From: Thermoactinospora rubra
GTDB taxonomy: Bacteria > Actinomycetota > Actinomycetes > Streptosporangiales > Streptosporangiaceae
DNA length: 64,000 nt
Direction of reading: 5' to 3'
Assembly: GCF_002093975.1 (NCBI RefSeq)
Contig: NZ_MSZZ01000010.1
Coordinates: 186,001-250,000, forward strand
Under the pieces are notes generated by a model, which worked only from the letters and a program-made list of their open reading frames with translations, was not told the origin of the DNA and did no database searches. Below, one piece after another: positions 23,845-31,727 of the stretch. A program made the position numbers and the translations under genes. Numbering within the stretch: position 1 is the first letter of the stretch; each line of letters begins with the position of its first letter.

Positions 23845-25836
23845 GTGCAGCCAGCCGACGACGCGCCCGGGTACAGGGTTCTCGACGAGGCGGGCCGCGG
23901 CGGATTCGCCGTGGTGTACCGGGCCTACCAGGAACGCCTGGACCGCATCGTGGCGCTCAAGGTGCTGTCGGTCGACCGCGTCGACCAGCGGACCATGCGC
24001 AGGTTCCAGCGGGAGCTGCAGCTCGCGGGGCGGCTGACGGGCCATCCGAACGTCGTGACGGTCTTCGACACCGGCATGACCCGCTCCGGCAAGCCGTACA
24101 TCGCCATGGACTACTGCGACGGCGGCTCGCTGCGCGACCGGGTCAGCCGGGAGGGGGCGCTGCCGCTCGCGGACGTGCTGCGCGCGGGGGTGAAGCTGGC
24201 CGGGGCGCTGGCGGCGATCCACGAGGCGGGGGTGCTGCACGGCGACATCAAGCCGCAGAACATCCTGGTGTCGCGGTACGGCGAGCCGGCCATCGCCGAC
24301 TTCGGCGTCGCACGGGTCGTGGACTCCTCGGAGATCTCGGCCACGTCGCAGGCGTTCACGCCGCTGCACGCGGCGCCCGAGGTGCTCAGCGGGCAGCCGC
24401 ACAGCGCCTCGACGGACATCTACTCGCTGGGGTCGACGCTCTACCACCTGCTGGCGGGGCGGCCCGCCTTCCACGACCCCACCGACTCCTCGATCGCGCC
24501 GCTGATGTTCCGCGTGCTCAGCAACGAGCCGCCGCCGATCGGGCGTCCCGACGTGCCGCCGGCGGCGTCGGAGGCGATCCTGCGGGCGATGGCCAAGCAG
24601 CCGAGGGAGCGGTACGGCACGGCGCGGGCGTTCGCGCAGCGGCTGCAGCGGGTGCAGGCGGAGCTGGGGCTGCCGGTGACCGACCTGATCGCGGCCGACC
24701 GCGGCCCGGGATCGGCCACCGTGCCGCGCAAGGAGGTCTCCCAGCCCCCGACCACCCCCTCCTCACCCGCTCCCACCACCTCTCCCGGCTCCGCCGCCCC
24801 CGCCCCACCCACTTCCGGCACCTCTCCCGGTTCGGCTGCCCCCTTCCCATCCACCCCCATCGCTTCCCCGGGCTCGCCCACTCCCTTCCCGGACTCTCCG
24901 GTCACCGCCCCCGGTGCGCCGGGGGCACCGGGACGACCGGGAGCACCGCCGGGCTCCTTCGGCGCGCCGGACACCTCGCCGCCGGGCACCTCGCCGCCGC
25001 TTACCTCGCCCGCCCAGGCGGCATCCGCCCCTTCTCCACCCCCGGAAACGTCCGCCCCCTCTCCCCAGTCGCCTTGGGGAAGCACAGGAGACCGGATGGC
25101 GATGCCCGGCGTGAGGGACGTGCCGGGCACCAGGGCCTCGGACGAGGCCGCCTGGCCAGGTCGCGGCGCGCATGCCCCCCGCGGAGCGGAGCCGCTGCCT
25201 GGCGGTGGTGGGCAGCCGCCGGCGAGCGGCGCCTCGCGCGCCGCGGCGGGCGACCCGCTCGGCGCGCCCGTGCCCGTGACGCCCGCGCCTCCCACCCTTC
25301 CGCCGCGTGCCTCGCGGCTGGTGCGGGCGACGCCCGGCTCGGCGGGCCCGTCCAGCGGCCGCCTCAAGCTCGTCGTCGGCGCGTCCCTCGCGGCGGCGGG
25401 CGTCGTGGGAGCCGCCGCGGTGATCTTCATCGTCCGCCGGCCCGACTCACCCCCGGCGCGGCTGCCGGTCGCGGGCGAGTCCGCCCGGCCCTCGCGAAGC
25501 GACCCGGCGGCCGAGGCCACGATCGACCCGCAGACCCTCGCCGCCCTCAAACCCCGCCGGCTCCGCGTGGTGGCCGACCACGGCAGCGTGGTGAGCCTGC
25601 GCTGGGCGCTCCCGGCCGCCGCCCGCGAGTACCCCCTGGTCCTCCAGCGCGAGCCCGCCGACGGCCAGCCCCTCACCACCCTGGAGTCGGGCAGCACCAC
25701 GGCCCGGGTCGTGGGCCTGAGCGAGAAGATGGGCTACTGCTTCGTCCTCGGCGTCCCGCTCAGGATCTCGGAAAGCAGCGCCGTCGCCTGGTCCGACCCG
25801 CTGTGCATCCGCGGCGCCGTCCCGAGGCGGAACTGA
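23845..25836 (+). CDS. Membrane-anchored Ser/Thr protein kinase (PknB-like)
   Basis: A 663-residue Hanks-type kinase. The catalytic domain (about 10-270) has the glycine loop (EAGRGGFAVVY), the ATP-binding K39 (VALKV), the catalytic loop HGDIKPQN (H132-G133-D134) and DFG (152-154). The Arg of HRD is Gly, so it is a non-RD kinase and may not need activation-loop phosphorylation. A Pro/Ser/Thr-rich cytoplasmic linker of about 220 residues leads to one transmembrane helix (about 505-530, VVGASLAAAGVVGAAAVIFIV). An extracellular FN3-like beta domain follows. It starts with GTG after GGGGGA. The signal sensed outside is unknown. Confidence 0.9.
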   Translation: MQPADDAPGYRVLDEAGRGGFAVVYRAYQERLDRIVALKVLSVDRVDQRTMRRFQRELQLAGRLTGHPNVVTVFDTGMTRSGKPYIAMDYCDGGSLRDRVSREGALPLADVLRAGVKLAGALAAIHEAGVLHGDIKPQNILVSRYGEPAIADFGVARVVDSSEISATSQAFTPLHAAPEVLSGQPHSASTDIYSLGSTLYHLLAGRPAFHDPTDSSIAPLMFRVLSNEPPPIGRPDVPPAASEAILRAMAKQPRERYGTARAFAQRLQRVQAELGLPVTDLIAADRGPGSATVPRKEVSQPPTTPSSPAPTTSPGSAAPAPPTSGTSPGSAAPFPSTPIASPGSPTPFPDSPVTAPGAPGAPGRPGAPPGSFGAPDTSPPGTSPPLTSPAQAASAPSPPPETSAPSPQSPWGSTGDRMAMPGVRDVPGTRASDEAAWPGRGAHAPRGAEPLPGGGGQPPASGASRAAAGDPLGAPVPVTPAPPTLPPRASRLVRATPGSAGPSSGRLKLVVGASLAAAGVVGAAAVIFIVRRPDSPPARLPVAGESARPSRSDPAAEATIDPQTLAALKPRRLRVVADHGSVVSLRWALPAAAREYPLVLQREPADGQPLTTLESGSTTARVVGLSEKMGYCFVLGVPLRISESSAVAWSDPLCIRGAVPRRN

Positions 25837-25845
25837 CCGGACCGC

Positions 25846-27255
25846 TCACTTCCCCAACGGCGTCCGCCGGGGGACGACCATGACCGCGACCACGCCGAGC
25901 GCCGCCAGCACCAGCATCGCCAGGAAGACGTTGTGCACCGCCCCGGCCAGCGCGAGCCGTACCTGCTCCACCTCCGCGCCGCCGCGCTCCAGCGCCCGGG
26001 CCGCCTCGTCGACCGACGCCCGCCCGTCGAGCCGGGCCGCCAGCGTCAGGTTCGCCACCCCGGCCAGGACGGCGGTGCCCAGCGCCCCGCCCGCGATGCG
26101 GAAGAACACCACGCCCCCGGTGACCACGCCGCGCCGGTCCCAGCCGACCGTGTTCTGCGCGCCGACCAGCATGGACATCGACAGCAGGCCGAGCCCGGCG
26201 CCGTTGACGAACGAGCACGTCCCGGCGTACCACAGCGACGAGCGCTCGGTCATCAGCGCGAACAGCACCGCCGAGACCGCGATCAGGGCGAGCCCGACCA
26301 GCGCCGTGTCGCGGAAGCCGTACCGCATGTAGAGCCGCGGGGCCAGGTTCACCGAGAGCGGCCAGCCGACGGACTGCACGGCCAGCGCGAACCCGGCGGC
26401 CACCGCGCCCGCGCCCAGCACGCCCTGGGCGTAGGTCGGCAGGTAGACGGTGGGGCCGACCAGCACCATGCCGACGATCGCGCTGCCGAGGAAGGAGCCG
26501 AGCAGCACCCGGTCGCGCCACACCCACGGCGGGATCATGGGCTCGGCGGCCCGCCGCTCCCACCAGGCGAAGCCCGCCAGCAGCGGCACCCCGGCGGCGA
26601 TCGGCCACCACAGCGCCTCCTGCAGGCCCAGCATGACCGCCACGACGCCGGACACGAGCAGCAGCCCGCCGGGGACGTCCACGCGCCCGGGACGGCGGTC
26701 CACCTTCTCGTCGAGGAACACCGTGATCGCGGCGATGGCGGCGGCGCCGACGGGCAGGTTGATCCAGAAGATCAGCCGCCAGGTGGCCAGCTCCGACAGC
26801 AGGCCGCCCACCGCCGGGCCCACCACCGCCGACACGCCCCAGACCGACGACAGCAGGCCGCTGATCCGGCCGCGTTCCTCCAGCGAGTACAGGTCGGCGG
26901 CGACCACCTGGACGATCGACTGGATCGCCCCGGCGCCCACGCCCTGGACCACGCGGGCCACGATCAGCATCGGCATGCTCGCCGACACCGCCGCCAGCAG
27001 GGAGCCGACCAGGAAGACGGCCATGCCGGTGGCCAGCATGGGCTTGCGGCCGTAGACGTCGGCCAGGCGGCCGTAGATGGGCGTGCAGACGGCCTGGGCC
27101 AGCATGTACCCGGCGATCACCCACGGGAACAGGGAGAAGGAGCCCAGGTCGCGGACGATCGAGGGGACGGCGGTGGCCACGATCGTCTGGTCGATGGCGG
27201 CCAGGGCCATCGCCAGCATGAGCCCGGCGGCGACCGGGCCGCGCCTGCTCGTCAT
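25846..27255 (-). CDS. MFS exporter, DHA2 (EmrB/QacA) type
   Basis: A 469-residue proton-coupled drug exporter of the 14-helix family. Motif A-like GRLADVYGRKPM follows the second helix, and the motif C-like region VWGVSAVVGPAVGG lies in the fifth. AIDQTIVATAVPSIVRDL at the N terminus is typical of DHA2. I start it at ATG 27255. A longer frame opens at 27420, but it would add a Gly/Arg-rich segment overlapping the end of the upstream gene. It converges on the kinase gene with only 9 bases between the stops. Confidence 0.87.
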   Translation of the reverse strand: MTSRRGPVAAGLMLAMALAAIDQTIVATAVPSIVRDLGSFSLFPWVIAGYMLAQAVCTPIYGRLADVYGRKPMLATGMAVFLVGSLLAAVSASMPMLIVARVVQGVGAGAIQSIVQVVAADLYSLEERGRISGLLSSVWGVSAVVGPAVGGLLSELATWRLIFWINLPVGAAAIAAITVFLDEKVDRRPGRVDVPGGLLLVSGVVAVMLGLQEALWWPIAAGVPLLAGFAWWERRAAEPMIPPWVWRDRVLLGSFLGSAIVGMVLVGPTVYLPTYAQGVLGAGAVAAGFALAVQSVGWPLSVNLAPRLYMRYGFRDTALVGLALIAVSAVLFALMTERSSLWYAGTCSFVNGAGLGLLSMSMLVGAQNTVGWDRRGVVTGGVVFFRIAGGALGTAVLAGVANLTLAARLDGRASVDEAARALERGGAEVEQVRLALAGAVHNVFLAMLVLAALGVVAVMVVPRRTPLGK

Positions 27256-27313
27256 GCGCCCGCCCGCCCCGTGTCTCCCTGTCTTGCGGCTCCCCGTGCT
27301 GGATCGTCCCGTC

Positions 27314-28402
27314 TCATGTCTGCCCACCCTGGGTCTTCCGCCCGGGGTCTTCCCGCTCCGTGTGTCCTCGTCCTGGGTCTCCTTCCCGCCTCGTGTGCCG
27401 GCCCAGGAAACGGCGGACATCGGCGATCTCGCGGGCGAGGTGGTCCCGGGCGGGGCCGGCCAGCTCGGCGAAGGCGGTGACCGTCACCTCGTCGCCGCGC
27501 CTGGCCCAGGTGCCGCCGATGACGCCGTCGACCAGGACGACGGGGCGCAGGATGCCGCCGCCCGGGAAGACGGCGCGGACGTGCTCGGCGGGCAGGAACG
27601 GCTCGCGGCTCTTCCAGCCGAGCAGGTACTCGTCGAAGGACGGCAGCAGCCGTACGGGCACCTCTGGGGCGTGCCGTCCGCCGGGATCCGCGGGACGACC
27701 CGTGCCTTCTGAATCCGGCGCGGGCCGGGGGGCGGGGGCGGCGCGCCAGGCCGTACGGGCCTGGCCGAGCGGGAGGCCGGACCAGGCGGCGAGGTCCTCC
27801 GGCCCGGCCGGGACATGCGCGCGGCGGTAGCGCACGGCCAGCTCCCGCAGGGCACGGTCCCGATCGGGCTCGAACGCGATCGGCCCGCCCAGCCAGTCGT
27901 CGGCGTGGACGTAGGTGGGCTTGCCGTTCCTCGGCGGGCCGAGCACGGCCAGCCCGCAGGCGGCGGCCAGCGCCACCAGGTGGACCACGCCCTGGCCGCG
28001 CGCCCGGCCGCCGAGCCGTTCCTCCAGCTCGGCCTTGGTCAGCGGGCCCTGGCCGTGGAGGGCCCGCCCGATCAGGGCCGGCAGGTCGTCGCCGGTCACG
28101 CCCTCCTCGGCGAGGCGGCGGAGCGTGCCGGTGCGGCGGGCGGTCAGCGCCAGGAGCCACGGCAGGTCGTCGCGGTGGACGTAGTGGAGGGTGCCGCGCG
28201 GCCCCCACGTGCGGACGATCTCCCGGGCCTGGACCGCCGCCTCGACGTCGCCCAGGGTGACGGTCGCGGAGCGGGCGCGGAAGGCCAGCGGGGCGGCGGC
28301 GAGGTCCTGGGCCTGGACGGCCAGCAGGTGGCGGACGATCCCACCGGCGCCCGTCCCCGGCGGCCGGTGCAGGAGCTGGGCGGCCATCCGTGCCTGGTTC
28401 AT
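27314..28402 (-). CDS. HTH_42/AlkZ-like DNA glycosylase
   Basis: A 362-residue winged-helix protein of the HTH_42 superfamily, whose characterised members (AlkZ, YcaQ/AlkX) excise alkylated bases or unhook DNA crosslinks. The catalytic QxQ motif is present as Q30-A-Q32 in LAVQAQDL, as in the AlkZ-like branch. The conserved WGPRGTLHYVHRDDLPW block and a C-terminal LLPSFDEYLLGWK segment support the assignment. The C-terminal 30 residues are low-complexity. It starts 4 bases after the stop of the transglutaminase-like gene without a clear ribosome binding site, so coupling is likely. The damage substrate is unknown; the adjacent exporter could suggest self-resistance to a DNA-damaging compound. 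Confidence 0.8.
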   Translation of the reverse strand: MNQARMAAQLLHRPPGTGAGGIVRHLLAVQAQDLAAAPLAFRARSATVTLGDVEAAVQAREIVRTWGPRGTLHYVHRDDLPWLLALTARRTGTLRRLAEEGVTGDDLPALIGRALHGQGPLTKAELEERLGGRARGQGVVHLVALAAACGLAVLGPPRNGKPTYVHADDWLGGPIAFEPDRDRALRELAVRYRRAHVPAGPEDLAAWSGLPLGQARTAWRAAPAPRPAPDSEGTGRPADPGGRHAPEVPVRLLPSFDEYLLGWKSREPFLPAEHVRAVFPGGGILRPVVLVDGVIGGTWARRGDEVTVTAFAELAGPARDHLAREIADVRRFLGRHTRREGDPGRGHTEREDPGRKTQGGQT

Positions 28403-28406
28403 GGTC

Positions 28407-30629
28407 TCATTTCAGCAGCAGGCGGCGCCGCAGCCGGAGGGGGAGGGGGGTGGTGCGGCGTACGGCGTGGCGGACGGCGTCGCTGTGGCGCCATGCCTCC
28501 TCCGCCGCCTGCTCGGCCACGCCGTCAGGGGCGTAGCGGACGAAGTTCGAAATATCGGCCAACGGCTGGAGGTGGCGGGAAATGGTGGACGGATGCCGGG
28601 CCACGACCTCGGCGGCGGTCAGCGGCGCGGCCTCGCGCAGCCCCAGGTCGTCACAGGTCTGCCGCCACGCGCCCAGCACCCGTCCCTGCGGGTCCGCGGC
28701 CCGGCGGCGACGGCGGCGCCGCCACCACGGGAGCACCACGGCCAGCGTCCCATAGCCCGCCGCCAGCAGGCCCGCGCCCGCCACGCCGAGCACCCAGCCG
28801 GGCGGCCCGGCGGCCTCCCGCTCCCCGGCGGTCTCGCGCCCGCCCTGCGTGTCCTTCGGCCGGTCGGCGCTCCCCTGGGTGAACTCCCCCTCCAGCTGCT
28901 CGCTCTCCTCGATCGCCTGGGAGACCACCTCGTGGTCGTCCTTGGCGCCGCTGCGCCCGGGCGTGGGGTAGAACGGCCGCCAGCCCAGCCCCTCGAACTT
29001 GATCTCCGCCCACGCCACCACGTGCCCCGACCTGACGTGGTAGACCCCGTCGCGCAGGTCGCCGGGCCGGAAGCCGACGACCACGCGCGAGGGCAGCCCC
29101 AGCGTCCTGGCCATGAGGGCGAAGGCCGAGGCGAACTGCTCGGAGGTGCCCCGGTGGGTGGTCTCCAGGAAGAACTCCAGGCTCTTCAGCGAGTGCCCGG
29201 GCGGCGCGGTGACGTCGTAGTCGGCGTTCTCCCGCAGGTACTTCTGCAGCCGGTAGGCCTGCCTGATCGGCAGGTCCGCGCCCCTGGTGGCCTCCTGGGC
29301 CAGCTCGCGGAACAGCTTCTCCTGCGGCCCGGCCGGGAAGGCCAGCAGCGCGGGCTCGTCGGCGGGGGCGGCGCCGAGCAGGTCGGCCTTGGACGGCTCG
29401 GGCACCTGGGAGGTGACCTGGTACGACGAGCCCTTGGCCGGTTTGGCGGCGGCCAGCAGCGCGCCGCTGGCGGGGTCGGCGCCCAGCCCGGCGACGCCCC
29501 GCACCTCGGCGGGCCGGTCCGCCGCGGGCAGCCAGGCGCCGGGCAGGCCGTCGATCGTGATCGTCTGGCGGACGGTCGCCGCCTTGCCGGTCCACTCCCC
29601 GGCCGGGACCCGGCCGCCGGTCGGCTGGAAGCGCGCGCTGGAGGTCCAGCGCACCCCGTCGTACCGGTCCAGGACGGCCAGCCGCCAGTTGAGCGGCTTG
29701 CCGGCGCGGACGGTGAACAGCGGGCGGTCGGGGATCTGCAGCCAGGCGGAGACCCGGTCCAGCGGGCTGACGCTGTTCACGCGGTGCGGCGGGGGCAGCT
29801 CGGCGTCCTTTCTGGGGTCGTACGGCTCGGCCGCCACGGGCAGCAGCGGGGCCAGGCCGTACGCGACGAGGGCGACGACCGCGGCGACGGGCAGGCCCGC
29901 CAGGAGCCAGGCGGCGGGGCGGCCGGAGCGCACGAGGAGGAGGGCGGCGATCAGGACGAGGAGGGCGGCGGCCAGCGGCAGGGTGGCGCCGTCGCCGTCC
30001 ACGCCGAGCGGGAGCGCCACGCCATACAGGACCACGGCCGGGACGGCCGGGGCGGCGGTCGCGGCGGTGCGGGTCAGCGTCTCCGCGGCGGTGAGCGAGG
30101 CCGCCCACGTCAGGGCGTGGACCAGGACGAGCAGCCGTGGCTCGGGCTGGGCGGGCAGGAGCGTGGTGAGGAGGGCACGCCAGGCGTTGACCAGGTCGGC
30201 GGCCACGCCGGGGGCGAGGCCGCCGTAGAGGGGGACGGTGGCCGCCAGCCACAGCACCAGGTTGAGCAGCAGCGACAGCCACAGGGGGCGTCTGCGGGCC
30301 AGCGCGGCCACCAGGACCGGCACGAGCGCGGCCGGGGCGATCACCCGCAGCAGCTCAGGGCCGGGGAAGACGCGGTGGAAGGCCCACGCGCCGGTCGCCG
30401 CGAGCGCCGCGGCGAGAAGCAGGCCGACGCCGAGCCGCCACGCCCCCGCCGACGGCTCCGGCCTCCCGGCACCCGTCACACCCGACCCCGGCCTCCCGGC
30501 ACCCGTCACACCCGGATCCGACGTCCCAGCACCCGTCACACCCGGATCCGGCGTCTCGGGAGGTGCCACCCCGGAGCCGGTCGCGGCACGGCCGGTGGCT
30601 GCCGTGCCTCTCGTACGGCGGCGCGTCAT
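28407..30629 (-). CDS. TgpA/DUF3488-like membrane protein with degenerate transglutaminase core
   Basis: A 740-residue protein. A low-complexity N terminus (three PGVTGAG-type repeats) precedes about six transmembrane helices, an extracytoplasmic region with a transglutaminase-like fold (about 460-560), a last membrane helix near 610-635 and a cytoplasmic tail. In the core, the expected Cys is S496 (HRGTSEQFASAF), the expected His is V538 (GHVVAWAE) and the expected Asp is Y554 (GWRPFYPTP). All three catalytic positions are therefore replaced, and transpeptidase or protease activity is unlikely. It overlaps the DUF58 gene by ATGA. The usual MoxR partner gene is absent from this operon. Confidence 0.85.
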   Translation of the reverse strand: MTRRRTRGTAATGRAATGSGVAPPETPDPGVTGAGTSDPGVTGAGRPGSGVTGAGRPEPSAGAWRLGVGLLLAAALAATGAWAFHRVFPGPELLRVIAPAALVPVLVAALARRRPLWLSLLLNLVLWLAATVPLYGGLAPGVAADLVNAWRALLTTLLPAQPEPRLLVLVHALTWAASLTAAETLTRTAATAAPAVPAVVLYGVALPLGVDGDGATLPLAAALLVLIAALLLVRSGRPAAWLLAGLPVAAVVALVAYGLAPLLPVAAEPYDPRKDAELPPPHRVNSVSPLDRVSAWLQIPDRPLFTVRAGKPLNWRLAVLDRYDGVRWTSSARFQPTGGRVPAGEWTGKAATVRQTITIDGLPGAWLPAADRPAEVRGVAGLGADPASGALLAAAKPAKGSSYQVTSQVPEPSKADLLGAAPADEPALLAFPAGPQEKLFRELAQEATRGADLPIRQAYRLQKYLRENADYDVTAPPGHSLKSLEFFLETTHRGTSEQFASAFALMARTLGLPSRVVVGFRPGDLRDGVYHVRSGHVVAWAEIKFEGLGWRPFYPTPGRSGAKDDHEVVSQAIEESEQLEGEFTQGSADRPKDTQGGRETAGEREAAGPPGWVLGVAGAGLLAAGYGTLAVVLPWWRRRRRRRAADPQGRVLGAWRQTCDDLGLREAAPLTAAEVVARHPSTISRHLQPLADISNFVRYAPDGVAEQAAEEAWRHSDAVRHAVRRTTPLPLRLRRRLLLK
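30461..30550. repeat. Three 30-bp tandem repeats in the TgpA-like gene
   Basis: The unit starting GCCTCCCGGCACCCGTCACA (30 bp) occurs three times in a row with a few changes. It encodes a 10-residue Gly/Pro/Thr repeat in the N-terminal cytoplasmic segment. Confidence 0.8.
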
Positions 30630-31726
30630 CGGCGGCTCCACACGGCTGGCAGCGCCTCCAGGTCGGCGATGCGGGCCATCGTCACACCTGGGGCGCTGAT
30701 GGGCTGGTCGCCCACGAAGACGCAGATCACGCGGTCGAACCGGCGGCGGGCGGCGGCCAGGCGGCCGGCCTCGGCCGGGTCCGCCGTCACCAGCACGAGC
30801 GACCCGCCGCCGCGCGCCAGCCGTACCGTCTCCCCGACGCCCTGCCCCACGCCCGCCTCGGGCGCCGAGGCGGCGGTCACCAGCGCCAGCCGGTCCAGCA
30901 GCAGGTCGGCGTCGGCCCTGGTCTCCGCCAGCGGGCCCGCGCCGGTCAGCACCCGCACCGGGAAGCCCGCCCGCGCGGCGGCCACGGCGACCGACGCCGC
31001 CGCGTCCACCGCCGGTTCGGTCAGCCCCCGCGTGTCGAGCACGACGGTGGTGGTCGGCAGGCTCGCGTCGATGAGCTGGCGCACCATCAAGGTGCCCGTG
31101 CGGGCGCTGGAGCGCCAGTGGATGTGCCGCAGGTCGTCGCCGACGACGTACTCGCGCAGCGTGTGGAAGGTGGCCGTGCCCGCCGGGGCGTTGTCGCTGG
31201 TCGGCCCCTCCAGGTGGTGCGCCCGGCCGGAGGGCGGCACGGGCAGGTCGACCGTGCGGGGCCGCACCAGCAGCGTGACGGCCTCGCCGTACTCCCTGAC
31301 CCGCCGGGTGAGCCCCAAGGGGTCGGCCCGCACCAGGCGCAGCGGCCCCACGGGGATCTCGCCCCGCCGGTCGGTCGGCAGCGGGTAGGAGATCACCTTG
31401 GGCGTGTTGCGTGGCAGGCGCGGCAGGTCGACGGTGTGCTCGACGGCGCCGAACCGGTCGTGCGCCCGCACCCCCGACAGCCCGAGCCTGCCGAGGTTGC
31501 GCACGTGCAGCACCGCCACGGCGGCCTCGCCGCGCGGCACCTTCAGCGGCGTGACCTCCCGGTGCACCTCCAGGCGCGGCCTGGGCGCCGTCCACGCCAG
31601 CGCGAGCGCCAGCGCCAGCAGGCCGCCGGTGGCCAGCACGACCGGCTCGGGATAGCCGAGGAGGAAGCCGGCGGCGTACAGCAGCACGGAGGCGGCCAGC
31701 GTCCCCCAGCCCAGCGGGGTGAGCAC
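30626..31726 (-). CDS. DUF58 domain protein
   Basis: A 366-residue protein with two N-terminal transmembrane helices, an extracytoplasmic beta-domain (about 50-190), and the DUF58 core DDLRHIHWRSSARTGTLMVRQ followed by a von Willebrand-like Rossmann region. DUF58 proteins usually accompany MoxR ATPases and TgpA-like proteins and may form a chaperone or assembly complex (known association; mechanism not established). It starts with GTG 1 base after the stop of the FN3/propeller gene and overlaps the TgpA-like gene by ATGA. Confidence 0.88.
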   Translation of the reverse strand: MLTPLGWGTLAASVLLYAAGFLLGYPEPVVLATGGLLALALALAWTAPRPRLEVHREVTPLKVPRGEAAVAVLHVRNLGRLGLSGVRAHDRFGAVEHTVDLPRLPRNTPKVISYPLPTDRRGEIPVGPLRLVRADPLGLTRRVREYGEAVTLLVRPRTVDLPVPPSGRAHHLEGPTSDNAPAGTATFHTLREYVVGDDLRHIHWRSSARTGTLMVRQLIDASLPTTTVVLDTRGLTEPAVDAAASVAVAAARAGFPVRVLTGAGPLAETRADADLLLDRLALVTAASAPEAGVGQGVGETVRLARGGGSLVLVTADPAEAGRLAAARRRFDRVICVFVGDQPISAPGVTMARIADLEALPAVWSRR

Positions 31727-31727
31727 G

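Noticed and set aside
27256-27420. N-terminal extension of the MFS exporter starting at 27420
   Set aside because: The added segment is low-complexity, has no membrane or domain feature, and would overlap the end of the AlkZ-like gene by over 100 bases.
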